Made by a program: the position numbers and the translations under genes. DNA of 64,000 nt, taken from contig OZ023274.1 of assembly GCA_964007475.1 (NCBI GenBank), positions 24,876,286 to 24,940,285 on the forward strand. The letters run 5' to 3'. The first letter of the stretch is position 1. Each line of letters opens with the position of its first letter. This DNA is from Hybos culiciformis (taxonomy: Eukaryota; Arthropoda; Insecta; Diptera; Hybotidae). The notes beneath the pieces were generated by a model. That model worked only from the letters and a program-made list of their open reading frames with translations, was not told the DNA's origin and searched no databases. Shown here one piece after another: positions 1 through 12,753 of the stretch.

Positions 1-270
1 TATGCCAAAGCTACTCGAATCACAGAATATTGATTATATGTAACATGTAATCAAGCTGTATTTTGTAATGAGTTCATGAAAACGGCACATGGCAATGATT
101 TAACATTTCTAGAAGATCTAAGAGAAATATTAAGTCCCAATTAAAAAAGTAAATTGGAACAAGAAACTTAAGCATTCACAAATATTATTTGCGAAAGAGA
201 AAAAGATCTTCTTGTTCTAAGATGGCAAAGTGAGAATCAAGCCATTATAAATCTGCGTAAAGGAGTATAG
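1..270 (+). pseudogene. Decayed coding-like frame at window edge, unassigned
   Basis: Frame 1 runs from the first base to a TAG at 268-270, 90 codons with only three internal stops (TGA at 31, TAA at 142, TAA at 169) and no indel. DNA this AT-rich should give about eight stops in that length. Codon choice is less AT-extreme than the flanks and the translation is mixed and charged (for example HGNDLTFLEDLREIL, then CEREKDLLVLRWQSENQ) rather than the Lys/Asn/Phe/Ile strings typical here. I do not recognise the family. It could be the 3' part of a dead host gene copy or of a mobile-element protein whose 5' part lies outside the window. A chance run of few stops is still possible. Confidence 0.3.
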
Positions 271-3200
271 CATGAGTTTTTTTTCTGGATACCCAACTAA
301 ATAATTTTAAACCTCTTTTGAAATTATATACTACAGACTCTTTGCTATATCGTCTTCGGTCATTGTCAATCACAGTTTTTTGACCAAAAAACCAAAATTA
401 ATATATTTTGACAAAAAGATGCTAAAATTAAATTAAAACTAAAATCAACTGAACATTTTTTTTCATATTTTTCAATTTAGATGAAATCCAAATCGTTTCA
501 AAAATATTTATATAAATAAATTCATTATAATTATATATATAAATATTTTTTTTTTTTAAATAAGATCAACAAAAATTAAATCTTAACACGAGAATAATTT
601 TTTTTCTTTGACGGCCAAAGACTCACGTAGACGTTTTGGCGCGCGCGTGTTAAAAAATAATTGTTTGTAATTTTTCTTTTTATATTAAACCTATATAATT
701 TATCATAATTTCAAGAAAAAAAATGATAAATTATTAATTTTAAATTTTTAATTATAATTTTTACCTCAAATTATTTATTTTTATTTTATTTTTTTTCACT
801 TTCAGTTTATAAAAACTTTCAATTTTAAGCTTCTCAGGCATTGACATTTCAGTGAAATCATTGATATTGTCATTAAGTATATATTTTTTGTTTGTTGTTT
901 AATATTAATTTATTTATTTTTTTTAGCATTATTGTCAAAAAAAAAAAATCAACAAAAAATTTGATTATTTAATATTTTAAGATATATTATATTTATATTT
1001 TTGTTGGTTTTTTTTTTCCAAAGAATTATATTTATAGCGAAAAAAAAAAAATTTTTTTTTTTGTATACATATAATGTCATGTTAATAAATTTATTTTCAT
1101 TTTCATTGAGATTAATTTATTTTTATATTTTGGTCCATTAGACACGTGGATAAAATTCGACGAGAGCACAAAAAAAAACAACTTCTTTGCATGTGCGCCT
1201 TTTATTTTTTGTTATTATTAATTTCTTCAATTAAACAAAAATAAATAAACTTTTTTTTTTGTTGTTATTGTTTTTCAATATCAGCTGGCTGAATGATATC
1301 ATAATTATATTTTTTTTTTGATTTGATTTGAAGATTTATAAAATTAATTACATCTTTATGTGTATATTATGTTTCTTATTGTTAATTGTTAATTTCACAT
1401 AAGATTAACGAAGGTCGAAGAAATTTTGTGCTGTTTTTTTTTTCAATAATACAAGGCAGCAATATTCAACCTAATAATTTTAGATTCTCATTTTGTATAA
1501 AAAATGTTTTTTGTAATTTATTTTTTGCAAGAAAAACACTAAAAATTCTAATTTTGGAGGAGTAGCAACTTTTGCTGCAATTCATCACCATATATTTATA
1601 TATGTAATAGATAAAAAGTATTTTTTATAAAAAAAAAAAATTTTATACTAAAATCAGTAATTTAAATAATTGAAATAAAATTAGAAAGTATCAAGTTTAG
1701 AATTAGGATTAAATATCAAAAAAATAAATAAATAAATAGTATAGGTTAGTAGAGTCTCCCAATAGTGGAGCATTAATTCTAAAAGTAAATTATAAGGATG
1801 AATTAAATGTAAACAAATAAGAAAATAAAGCAAAATACTGCATTGAATTGAATTCATCTTAATATACGAATAAAAATATAAATGTTGTTTCTTCTTATAC
1901 TTAATGATCTGCTAAAGGTGTAAATAACACACTTGTGATAGGATAAATGATTTTTTGATAATTTTATTGCCGAGCCGCGGGTACCGCTTGTTTTCAATAA
2001 ATTTTAGGACCAGTTATACATATTAAACAATAAATGCAACATTTTGAATACATACTGCCAGAAAATAACGTAATTCTGGTTATAATCTTTCTGTTGAATT
2101 TTATAGCTTATTGATGAAAATTAAAGTTAAATTATTTTTAGATACGAACATAGATTAAGGAATACGTTAATCAAGTCACACTGTACGGTTGCATTATCAT
2201 ATTAAGGTTTCAAGTATTTACGAGTTTCAGTTGTACGGTCGATTGGAAAGTTATGAACAAAAAATCAAAGCTTTCGTACTTTGAGCTTATTTTAAAAAAA
2301 GAATAAATTTTTGAAAACTCTAGTTTCAAGTTCATTTTTTTTTTGCAACAAAATTATATCTTCAATTTTACGAAATTTGCTAATATGTTGCTTAATAAAT
2401 TTAATTTTTAACTTAAATGTTAATACAAAAATTGAATATTTATTTTCGTCTTTTATGTTTTCTACTTTTATTGCTGTTTATTTCTAGATACATCTAATTA
2501 TATAGAACATATATATAGTATATGTTACTATACTTCAAATATGTTGAACAACTGCGAACTGAAATATTTTAACATTAATACCAAATTAATGTAATGTTCA
2601 ATTTAAATTAAATTGAAATTGTACCAAATAAATCTTAATATTTCATATTAAATTTATTGTCTTTTATATTTCAATTTCCCCCAAAAATACAGCGAGAAAT
2701 AAATAATATATAAAATGCGAACAAAATGATATATATGTTATGTATTTATATTATGCACACATTTAAATATATATAAATTTCGTGCAACCCAATACTAAAA
2801 TTTTATAAACTTTCACAGAAAACAATAAAAAATATTCACAAACAAAAAAAAAATTCTATACACTTTCTGAAAGTTAATATAAAAAAAAAAAATACATTTT
2901 TTTTTAATTTAATTTCTTATTAAACGAAGCTATATAATAAAATGACAACTGAGCATGCAGCGTAAAAAATTTAATATGATAATAATTTGTTCACTTCAAC
3001 ATTTATAATTATGGATTATTGTAAATTCACTATCAGGTATAGAAAATTCATTTGTTCTATTTTATATTAAACTAAAAGTTTAAATACAAAAACAAAATAA
3101 TAAAAATAAAAAATAATAATAAAAAAAAATAATATTTTATTCTTTTGAATAAATTTTGATTTTCCGGTAGTATGTGGCTAATAATTAATAATGGCTAATA

Positions 3201-3349
3201 ATTAATCGCTATTTGAAAAATTTACTACTACCTAGCTAATATCCCATTTTCGTTTATGTTTATTATTTTAATAATACAAACGTCAACCATTTATTTTATC
3301 AAGAAAAAATACGGGCTAGTTATTAAATAATTTTAGTTTTGAAAAACTT
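271..3349. other. AT-rich DNA without recognisable gene
   Basis: Poly-A/T runs of 8-12 bases dominate. Two GC islets stand out, GGCGCGCGCG near 638-648 and GAGCCGCGGGTACCGC near 1973-1988, both too short to interpret. Confidence 0.6.
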
Positions 3350-3727
3350 TCCATTTTTTATAAATACGTTGTTGGAATGGATACATGTTCCCTGGAAGTA
3401 AAAGCCCTACTTCCTCAACTTCAAGTATTTTCACGTCAAACCGTACTGCTTCAACGTCACACCCATATTTCGTAAAAATTCCCAGATGTGAAAGGACGAG
3501 CTTCGGAGATTCGTTTTCAATTCGCAACTCGAGAATGTGGAATGTTGCCGATAGCTGGTGGACGCTAAATTTATGATTTGCGCCGCTTTAAGAAAAGTGT
3601 AAATGATTTTCTACTAACTGTCGAAGTTTTTAATCCCGTCTAACTTCCTGTCCTCATTACCAAATCCATACTTCTTTAGTATAAAAGTATCCCACCTAGT
3701 GATTTGGTAACTTTAATAAAAAAAAGT
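3350..3727 (+). mobile_element. 3' end of a CR1/Jockey-like LINE (5'-truncated)
   Basis: The plus strand reads the extreme C-terminus of a non-LTR retrotransposon ORF2: RTASTSHPYFVKIPRCERTS followed by an SFSIRNSRMWN block. This matches the family pattern of an Arg-Thr-x-x-x-HPY segment, a few Cys/Arg residues, and a final S/F-x-x-R-x-x-x-xWN motif. The tail ends near GATTTGGTAACTTTAATAAA. The same segment and 3' tail occur at 34487-34870 in opposite orientation inside a longer copy, which confirms family and boundary. This copy carries about 20 extra bases near 3680-3700 between two TAGT motifs. Stops and frameshifts follow the WN motif. It is dead and heavily 5'-truncated, as is usual for LINE insertions. 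Confidence 0.75.
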
Positions 3728-6700
3728 TTAAAAAATAAATGTTGCTTTAAAAAATTCATAGGGAAAGGTACTGGGAATTATTTTTAATTTTTTTCTTATT
3801 TTGTTGTCAAATAAAACAACGTATGTACAACCTTAAAATAGACCCTTCAATGTAACAATTCCTAAACTTTAAATTAAACTATATTATATTTACAATTAAA
3901 ACTCATATAAAAACATAAACAGATATAAAAAAAAATTAAAAATGAGACTAAATCAGGGAAGGCTAATTTTGAATTTCGAAAATTGTAAGAGGGCCTTATA
4001 ATCATTTAATATTTAATACCCAAACCGTACTACGAAATTTATTTCAATTTATTTTAAATGCAATTTTATTATTATTAATTCATTATTAAATAAAAAAACA
4101 TTTATACTTCAAAACATAAAATAAAATAATGATATTAAAAAAATTAATATGAAAGGTATAAGATAACCAATTTAATTTGTTTAGGCCACAACATATATTT
4201 TAACAGGCCGCAGGTTCGCACCTATGGGCTAAACCTTGTGGCTAGATCTGGATTATAATATTTTAAAAATCTCTTATAAATATTTTTCTGACATAAATTG
4301 TACTTCCATTGCTGGCCAGAGTTACCTCATTCAATCTGAAACTGAGCATAACCATACATGCATAACACTCACAGTATAGTTTTCTTTCATTTACACTATT
4401 TTAGAGGTAATTCAATTTCAGTGAAATACTTTTATGAAACAAAATTAATATAAACGATGTTAACGAAATATCACTTGGGTTAGTACTTATATTTTACGGT
4501 TCTTCTGCCACCACCAAATTGATCCTACATTTGTAATATTTCACCTAATCTTACAATAATAATTGTAATATAGTAATTATTTAGAGTGTAACCCGCAATT
4601 TTATTGTTTTTAGTAAATATGATATCTCACACATTATGAAATTGAAATTTGTTTTAATATTTTATTTTTTTACTTATTTTTATTATTATTTTTTTTTTTT
4701 TTGACAAGAACTCCTACTAAATTAACTTACTATAAAGAAAAATTTGAAATAAAAATAATATAAAATAAGATAAAGTTCATTCTCTATACATACTAAAAAG
4801 AATTACATTTTATTCTTAAAAAAAAATTTCTTCAGAAAAATAAAATTAAATTTATAAAAAAATTCTAAGAAACATATTGAAAAAAAAAAACTCATTTTAA
4901 TATTAAAATGAGAAAATATTTTATTAACAAAAAAAAATATATACATATATATATATATATATAAAATAACTGAAAATCAAATTTCCCTGTATGACTTGGA
5001 AAATTTCATTGTTAACATGTTATATGCATATGTGTTTTGTTGTTTCAGTTCTTTGATTTATGTAAAATTGTCTACTTTACATAAAATTAACCGAGTTATG
5101 CAGAAAATTAACTTCAAAAAAATATTTGCAGTTTGAGAATTGCATTTAAGTTCACGCACCTAATATTGTATTTCTTACAGGAATTGGCGAATATCGGAAT
5201 ATTTGGGAAATTCATTATTTTGAATGAGATAATATGTAAATAATATTACATATTCTGTTAAAAAAAAAAAAATTTAAATAATTTTTCCAATATTGTTTAT
5301 AATCGTTAGAAAAAAGATTATGCTTTGTATTACTCTTTGACTCAGTTGTTTTTCCCTTTTGACTTTTCAAGTCCGAACGACGACAGCACTAAAACTGAAA
5401 TAAAAAATATAATTAAAGTGAATGTTTTTAGGCCCACACATGCTATTACAATGAACAGACAAACTGTTATCTTTTTTTTAATCAATATTTCGAAAACTTC
5501 GAAGAAAAGAGAATAATAATATCTATGTAAGGTCAATGAAGAGTATCTTGCTTATCAGACGATATATATATCTAAACTGCAAGCTTGTCTCTAATATTTT
5601 CAAAAAAAAATGACAAGAAAGAATTATGTACACGAATTATTTCTTCAAAACTCGATTTAAATACAAAAAAGATATATAATTTTTTTTTTCTCCAAAAAGA
5701 TAGAGAATATTGGAATAAATATATATGTACAAATTATATGTATATGCGTTCATAATTTATATAGATTTTTTTTTTATTTTTAAAAAATATATGTGCCTAT
5801 AAGCATAAGTATGTATTTTTCATGAAAAAAAAAAGAAAAATATCAAAATAAAATAAATGAAAAAGGTATAAACGAAAATAACAAGTGTTATTAAAATTGA
5901 TGTTCACAGGATATAAAATTTTTTTTTTTTTATAAAATTATCTTTATACAGTCTTGTAGGGTAAAAGCAGAGGCAATTTGTCGTAGCTAAAAAATTTTCG
6001 CAAAACCAACCAGAATTATAACTCAATGAACTGAAATCAAAGGCTTCGTATATTTATTATGGGGACTCGTTTGAATTTATCAAGTGGATCATATTGAGTA
6101 AAAAATCAGCCGACGATGGTAGATGATGTATTATAGTAAAAAATAATTTTTATAAAATCTCTCAAAGAGAGTTACTCTCAAAAGTGAGTTACTATTATGT
6201 TGGGAGTTAATAATTGTATTCGGAGTATATTATAAGTGATTAACAGGATGTGCGATAATATCTGGGCACTCAATTCCAATTATTATTTGAGATTTTTAAG
6301 AGCCATCTGGCTATAGTTTCTGGTTAATTCTCGAGTTCACCCTACATATAATTTTATTGTATATATACGTATGTATAACAATAAAAAAAATTTATATTTT
6401 TTTGAAAATATGTAGGTTTATATGTACCTATATATATATACGTATAAAAGATACAAAATATGAATAGATATGGATATAACAAAAAAAATATACAATTTTT
6501 TTTTTATTTGATTATGAGCACAGGATGTGCTAAAAATAAATCCTTTTCTAAATAATTTTTGCTTATTTATTTATTTTTATTTTTTTTTATTTTGGGTTCT
6601 TCAAAAATATTGAAAATTATGTGATAGACGAACACCTAATAAAGAATTTTTCAATTTATTTAATTTTTTATTTTTTACTAATTTTATTTTCCTTTTTATA

Positions 6701-7139
6701 TTTTGTAGATCTTATGACGATTAATCAACCGTGACAGAGGAAAAGGAATATAATAAAAATAAATTCAGCGCTATGGACAAAAATTATTGAACAATAAAAA
6801 AAAATAAAAAAAAACAGAAAGTTTTAAAGTTTTTTATTATTAAAGCAAAAAATAGTATCATTTTCATAAATGAAGTATGGGGCCCCCGTTTGCAGCATTT
6901 CGATTTAGGATAATTTAATTTTAAGATATCTTAGTCACAATCTAGAGCTAAACATATTTATTAGAGTCCCTTTAATATTATATTATACTAATACAATTTA
7001 GTCATATGCACAAATATAACAATTTTCATCCAAATCGAAACCCTAGAAGTTCCTTTAATCGACATTCTATCTACCCACATACTTATTTTACTCAGAATTC
7101 ATTTAAACTTTCATAAAATTAAGAATTTTATATGAAATT
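3728..7139. other. AT-rich DNA with short AT microsatellites
   Basis: An (AT)n tract lies at about 4938-4972. A slightly GC-richer patch at 4204-4252 contains a lone B-box-like CAGGTTCGCACC with no A box. A GGGGCCCCC palindrome sits near 6879-6888. No coding frame stands out. Confidence 0.55.
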
Positions 7140-7345
7140 TTTTTAGATATTTTTTGTCTGAAGAGCCTCTAACTCCGAAACCTGAAATGACAGAATCTCA
7201 GTTTTCAGTCGATGTTAAAATGAAGCAGATAAACCATGTTTTGGGCTTTCAAAGCATGAAAATCGATTGGATAGTTCAAAGGTTATGAGTATTTTAGTCG
7301 CGAACGGACGGGATGACGGAAAACATATACTCACTCCGTTTTTTC
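7140..7345. repeat. Probable decayed interspersed repeat
   Basis: Base composition changes abruptly here. The phrases GGATAGTTCAAAGGTTATGA and GCGAACGGACGGGATGACGG resemble the 'rejoin/GGACGGACGG' tails common to many insect interspersed repeats. I see no terminal repeats, target duplication or coding frame, so the class is unknown. Confidence 0.3.
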
Positions 7346-8171
7346 ATTTTTGATGGAAAACTAACTAAAAATGTTTAATTTTGTTTAATTTTAAATTTGT
7401 TTTAAGTTTATTTTATGAAAATTTTTACATATTAAGTCTCCGTAAGGGAAAACTTAAAATAAATTTACTAAGAATTTTATCTAAGAAATGTTATTGCATA
7501 TACCAATTCTCTTGTCATAGTATCTGGATAAGTAGACAACCCATCCCTTACTGAATAATTATTATTTTTTAAATACATTTTCGATCAAATATGAGATCAG
7601 CGTACATAAAAGAGTTCAAGTTTTGAGAGCGTTATGATCATAATTAGGTTATCAAACGAAATAAAAAAATGAAATCATATAATTTTTTATTCCCTTTGAT
7701 TTTTCCCTTGTACAATTTACTCTGCAGAAAAAAATAGATTTGCAATCATTAATCAATCAAACTAAAGCTCGAATAAATTATCGAGATCTACAGGCTTATT
7801 TAAAATCCTTCAACAAAATATTCAGATAAATTATGTTGATAAATCTATCATCATTGCATATAATCACAAAATATAAAATAATTAAAAAAAAAAATCCTGA
7901 ATACAAGGATTGAATAAATAAAAATGTTTATGTCCTTTATTTTAACTTTTAATATTATAATATTAAGTATAGTCACCAATACTAGCTACCATGCCAGGTA
8001 GAAGATTTAACCTTTATAAATTTAAAATTATATATTATGAAAATAAGATACCGAATTCATATCAACAGAAATTATAAAACAGAACATGAAAATAGTCATG
8101 TACAGAATTAATTGAATTATCAATAATTACTGATTGTTTTCCTTCAGGCTATTTCATCAACTTTCAAGTTC

Positions 8172-8175
<4 letters not shown>
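7346..8175. other. AT-rich DNA, nothing recognised
   Basis: No open frame or repeat structure longer than homopolymer runs was found between the decayed repeat and the TA microsatellite. Confidence 0.55.

Positions 8176-8221
<46 letters not shown>
8176..8221. repeat. (AT)n dinucleotide microsatellite
   Basis: Forty-six bases of uninterrupted alternating A and T. It lies just downstream of the stop of the minus-strand open frame at 8236-8574. Confidence 0.95.
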
Positions 8222-8225
<4 letters not shown>

Positions 8226-8235
8226 TTATTTTCAA

Positions 8236-8574
8236 CTATACAGTATTATATCCACATAATACATAAAATATCAATATGTTTAAAACAGCTTCAAAAATAT
8301 AATTAAATTTGCCATCATTTAAAAATAATAGAATCTCATAAACATGAAACATACAAAAAAACGATAGAGAAGCGGACAAAAGCCAAATAATATAAATCAT
8401 ATATAAGATATTAATATGTGCTTGTGGTGGGGCTTTCGATGTAATGACTTTTTTAAGAGAATAACCGATATCGATTTCATTACCTCGAAATATATTTTGA
8501 TAAGACAAAGCTGCGGTCAGTCTTTTCAAAATGCTACAATAAAAATTTGAGGTTTTAAAATTTAGAACTATCAA
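8236..8574 (-). CDS. 112-codon membrane-type open frame, possible exon
   Basis: This is the longest frame in the window that is neither low-complexity nor an obvious mobile element. The translation has a polar first half (GNEIDIGYSLKKVITSKAPP) and then two hydrophobic segments, about residues 55-84 (ILYMIYIIWLLSASLSFF...) and 92-110 (IFEAVLNILIFYVLCGYN), so it looks like a multipass membrane fragment. The annotated start is not a good initiator. A pyrimidine-rich stretch ending TTTTTATTGTAG at about 8532-8545 on the coding strand could be a splice acceptor, making this a terminal exon of roughly 95 codons ending in TAG, with AATAAA just beyond. Insect chemoreceptor exons look broadly like this, but I see no signature motif and no partner exon nearby. 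It may be a pseudogene or chance. Confidence 0.3.
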   Translation of the reverse strand: MIVLNFKTSNFYCSILKRLTAALSYQNIFRGNEIDIGYSLKKVITSKAPPQAHINILYMIYIIWLLSASLSFFCMFHVYEILLFLNDGKFNYIFEAVLNILIFYVLCGYNTV

Positions 8575-8631
8575 TATTTGAGATTTTTAAAGCAAAAAAA
8601 CTATTCTGAGTTGTTCTTTTATTGCTCTTTG

Positions 8632-8697
8632 TTGGCTCATGCCACGGTGTAGTGATATTATCGTTATCCGTCGGCATGACCGTTCGGAGTTTATTTT
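8632..8697 (+). repeat. Possible tRNA-derived SINE remnant
   Basis: The island contains GGTGTAGTGA, close to a pol III A box, and CGTTCGGAGTT, a damaged B box, about 25 bases later. The words between them (TATCG...CGGCATGACCGTTCGG) recall the SINE head at 57398-57482 (TTATCGAACGACATGTTCGG). Box spacing is shorter than in a tRNA, so the copy would be decayed. Confidence 0.3.
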
Positions 8698-11600
8698 CCA
8701 ATTATCAATTTGATCTATGTATGGATTTATTTTCAATATAAAGACAATTTCTAAAATTAAGAAATTATAATAATAATTTTATTTTGTAAAACTATAATTT
8801 TGTTTATCTTTATCGATATTATCTTATATAAAACACATATTTTTATGTTAAGATAATGTTAAACATATAATGTTAATGTATCTACATTTTTACATATAAA
8901 AATATCTATATTTTTATACCTATAGTAAAAAAATAATAAAGATATTTTATAGTTTTTTCTAATATACATTTATACATATATTTTTTTTTTTGTTTTTTTT
9001 TTTTGCAAAAAATCTAATCAAATTTTCTAAATCTCTATAAATATTGTTTTGGCACGTTATCTAGTTTGTTTACCAAAATAAAAACTATACCGTTAAGTTT
9101 ACACATCAAAAAACTGATTTCATTTATGCATACAAATTGGATTTCACCCAATGTGAAAAATTTTACATATCAACATCAAAATATTGTGAAAAAAGGGTAT
9201 TATAAAAAAAAAAAAAAATTTATTGCCTACAGTGTGATGATAATTTTCGTCATTTCGAGTTAAAAAACAAAAAAAAAAATAAAAGAATTATTTTTTTAAT
9301 ACTGCCAATAACATAGCCAAGAGATCTATTTCAGGTTCAGTGAAGCAGTTAAAAAATAAAATAAATAAATATACTCATTTAGGAAAATAATCGATGACAA
9401 CGTCATTTATATATTCGTATATAGATAAATAAATATATATTTTCTTTTTCAAACTCTACATGTACTGCCAACGCATTAACGAAACAATATTATCATGTCG
9501 TATAATGAAAATTATATTAAACTTCGAAATTAGTAGTTTTAAACAAAAAATTTAATTTAAGTTTCTAATAAGCATTATAATATTCTCATTTAAAATAACT
9601 AATTCTGTACATAAAATTTTTTAATAAATTTAAGGAATCTATGTATGAAAATCATTTAGCATTAAAAAACTTTCTTAAAAGAAACCATCTTTAAATATCC
9701 TAATCATGGGAAAAAAAAGTTACCATTTTGCACCAAACTATGAGATCATCTTATTTATTCTAACTTGGTTTGTACTCTCTGATGAATGTCAGTATATTTA
9801 GTTAGACTTTTCGAATTAAATAAAATTAAATAAAAATTTAATACTTTGTAATTTTATCGTGAATTTAGTTCAAAGGACCAAAATTAAATTATATAATATA
9901 GAATTATTCAATATAGAAAATTATTATGTGGTAATAAAGTCCAATAATTCTTATTTTATCTAAGTACCTAATATATATTTTTTTTTAATATTATAAACCG
10001 AAATAAAATGACAAATTGAATTAACTATAAATACGTTTAATTATAAGATTATGAGCTGAATCAATAAGACCTTAACACAAACATTTATTTCAATTGAACA
10101 ATGGAAAAATTATATATATAAATTTAGTCATATTGTTGTGGTTACCTAGCAAACCATAACCGGACATTATGAATAATGAATGAACAGTGATAACGACAGC
10201 GTATGCGATACTGCACAATCACAATTAATATTAAACAAAATAAAATCACTTGACTAAATGATAATATAATTTTTAATATCAATGCAAACTTAAAAAAAAT
10301 TCAAACTTTTTTAACTTTTCCTTGTCCATAAAATTTCGCATATACAAATCTTTAGAAATTTAAACATGACAAATTTTGTTCATAATAAAAAATTTTGACG
10401 TATTGGTATTTGCAGATGATCGAAATTTGATTATTTACACAATATTTTTTATTGATATAAATTAATGCGAAAACCCTGTTTAAAGTAAATTGTTATTTTG
10501 TAAATTCATACAATAATTTTGTATGCTAAAGTTAATAAAACAAAATAAGAAAAATATATGTATAAAAAAAAAAAAAACTTTAACCAAATATGCTTGGCAA
10601 TTAATATTCAAATTGAGACAATTTATATTCGAAAGCCAACCAAACTATATGCATATGATATATGTATGTTGTAAACAGTAGATTGAAGCAGAAAGGGTCA
10701 TCAGTAATCACAAGTTTTTCTTTTATATATATTTTTTAATAAACGTGATGGACATAAAAGAAATTGCTTTATATCATTTTAAATGTATGGATATATTTTA
10801 GAATATTAAGTTGAAATATTAATAAATATATATATAATCCACAAAAATATATATATTGCCTTCAAAACCCCTTTTAAATACATACAGTATTTTCAATTAG
10901 AAACTTTTATAATTGAGTTTAATGAATTTTATTTTCAAATAAAATTGAGAAGAGTTTCGAAAATTATAATTTTGAAGAAAAATAAAATTATTAAAAGAGG
11001 CTAGTTAGACTTAGATGTCATTTTATCGTTTCGCATTGCAATATTGGAAAAATTAAAATCTTAAATATAAAATTGAAATAAAATTATCTTGTGAGAGAAA
11101 AACTTTAAAAAATAACTAAAAATAATTCAACAGAATCACGTTACATCCCAATTATAATCAATTAAAAATGTACTTACAAAGGTCTAATCGAACTAGTGTG
11201 AATGGCTTGAGCAAAATTAGTTTTTTTTTTCACAGCAAGAAAAAATAGCTCGAATTTTTAGTTTTTAATATATCTATTCATATGATTATAGAATCATTTG
11301 AGTCAAAAATATCAGAAACTTATTTTGGAAAAAAATAAATTGTAATTTATTTACCGCTAAAAAAAAGCAATTAAAACTATAATTTTTATATATGTCAACT
11401 TTTGCTACAAATCATATTTAATAATAAATGCAAGATTTTCAGCACATACTGTCAAAAAATAAAGCAGTTTTAGTTATAAAAATTTTTATACGTATCTTTT
11501 AAAAAAGTTTTTCCACCAATTTTTGTTTTCAGTGTGTAAAACTATTCAAATAACATTGTAATATAAGCATTCTAAAAAAAAAACTTATAATAATAACAAC

Positions 11601-12337
11601 AGATTTACACACAAAATAATATATAAATGTATGAAGCGTAGGCTGCTTGTTTAAATATTCTGCCCATTAGTTAAAACTTATGATGAAAAGTTTTATTTTT
11701 TTTTAGCATATTGTTTTGCTTATATCTTCTTTTTTTTCATTTTTATTATTATTATTATTACAAAAAAATAATAATAATAAATGTATAAAATATATACTGT
11801 ACATATGTATGTAAGATAAATATAATATACAACAATAGAATTATTAATAAAATTAAAAAGTATAAATTTGCATATTTTTCTAATAAATGTGTACACATTA
11901 AAAAATTAGACACATTAAAATTATTATAGTGAAATAATATAATATTAAAATATATATAATACATATATTATATGCACAATATTTTATATTTACATATATC
12001 CACTATTCACACATACAGATATTTTTTTTTTATTATTAATATTATTAAGTATTATATATATGGAAAATTTATTATTTTTTAAAAATGTTGTAAATTTGTT
12101 AAAATGAATTTTAATTAGTTATAAAAAATAGATATATTTTTTAAATATTTATTATATAGATATAGTTTAGTTAATCCTCGAATAATACGGTTTTTAAGTA
12201 TAAGATATATATTTCTTAAATGATTAATAAGCCGTTTATAAGATGCCGCCATGCAGCAAACCGTGGTTAAACAAGTTTATAGAACTTCGAGAAAGCTGTA
12301 GTAGTTTTTAACAATTAATTTTATTTTAGTTAATGCC
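8698..12337. other. AT-rich DNA with small TTA/TAA hairpin
   Basis: At 11741-11780 a (TTA)n run is followed by a (TAA)n run, giving a perfect small hairpin. No coding sequence is recognised. Confidence 0.55.
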
Positions 12338-12753
12338 TTGTTCACACTTCGCTAATTTAACATGTTCGAAAGGAGATAAACATCTTTGGAAAATCGACCG
12401 TTCAGATGATGTTTTTCGTATGTTAACATGTTTAGCTCTGTCAGATAAAAAATTTCAAATAATACCGGAGATAAGCTCAAAGGAACTGACGCGCCCAATA
12501 AAGTTAAAATATATGAAGTTGTGTCAAGGTTAAGAACTCGCGCGTCATTTATCATGAGTGTATCTCCACCTTTATAAAATTTCAAAGTCAAAAATGACAT
12601 ACCAAGTAAAAATTAATGCATACTGAATATTGCCTAACAAAATATTATTCAAAAATTACTCATTCATCCCTGAAAATTAATTAATTTTTTTACTATGAAA
12701 AAACAACATCAAAAACACCAACGGAACATGTTAAATTAGCTAAGTGTAAACAA
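12338..12753. mobile_element. Non-autonomous DNA element with ~30-bp terminal inverted repeats
   Basis: The left end TTGTTCACACTTCGCTAATT is repeated in reverse complement at 12724-12753 (TTGTTTACACTTAGCTAATT), and the match continues through AACATGTTC with two or three mismatches. Inside, 12351-12437 forms a second hairpin: GCTAATTTAACATGTTC at its left pairs with GTTAACATGTTTAGC at its right, and AAACATCT pairs with AGATGATGTTT. The interior is GC-richer than the surroundings. Plus frame 12333-12533 and minus frame 12352-12600 are mirror products of this structure, not genes. No clear target-site duplication was found, so the superfamily is open. Confidence 0.65.

Noticed and set aside
1973..1990. 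GAGCCGCGGGTACCGC looks like a cloning polylinker
   Set aside because: Only two overlapping hexamers match restriction sites; flanks are ordinary genomic AT sequence.
4204..4252. B-box-like CAGGTTCGCACC, possible tRNA or SINE
   Set aside because: No A box at a suitable distance and no tRNA fold.
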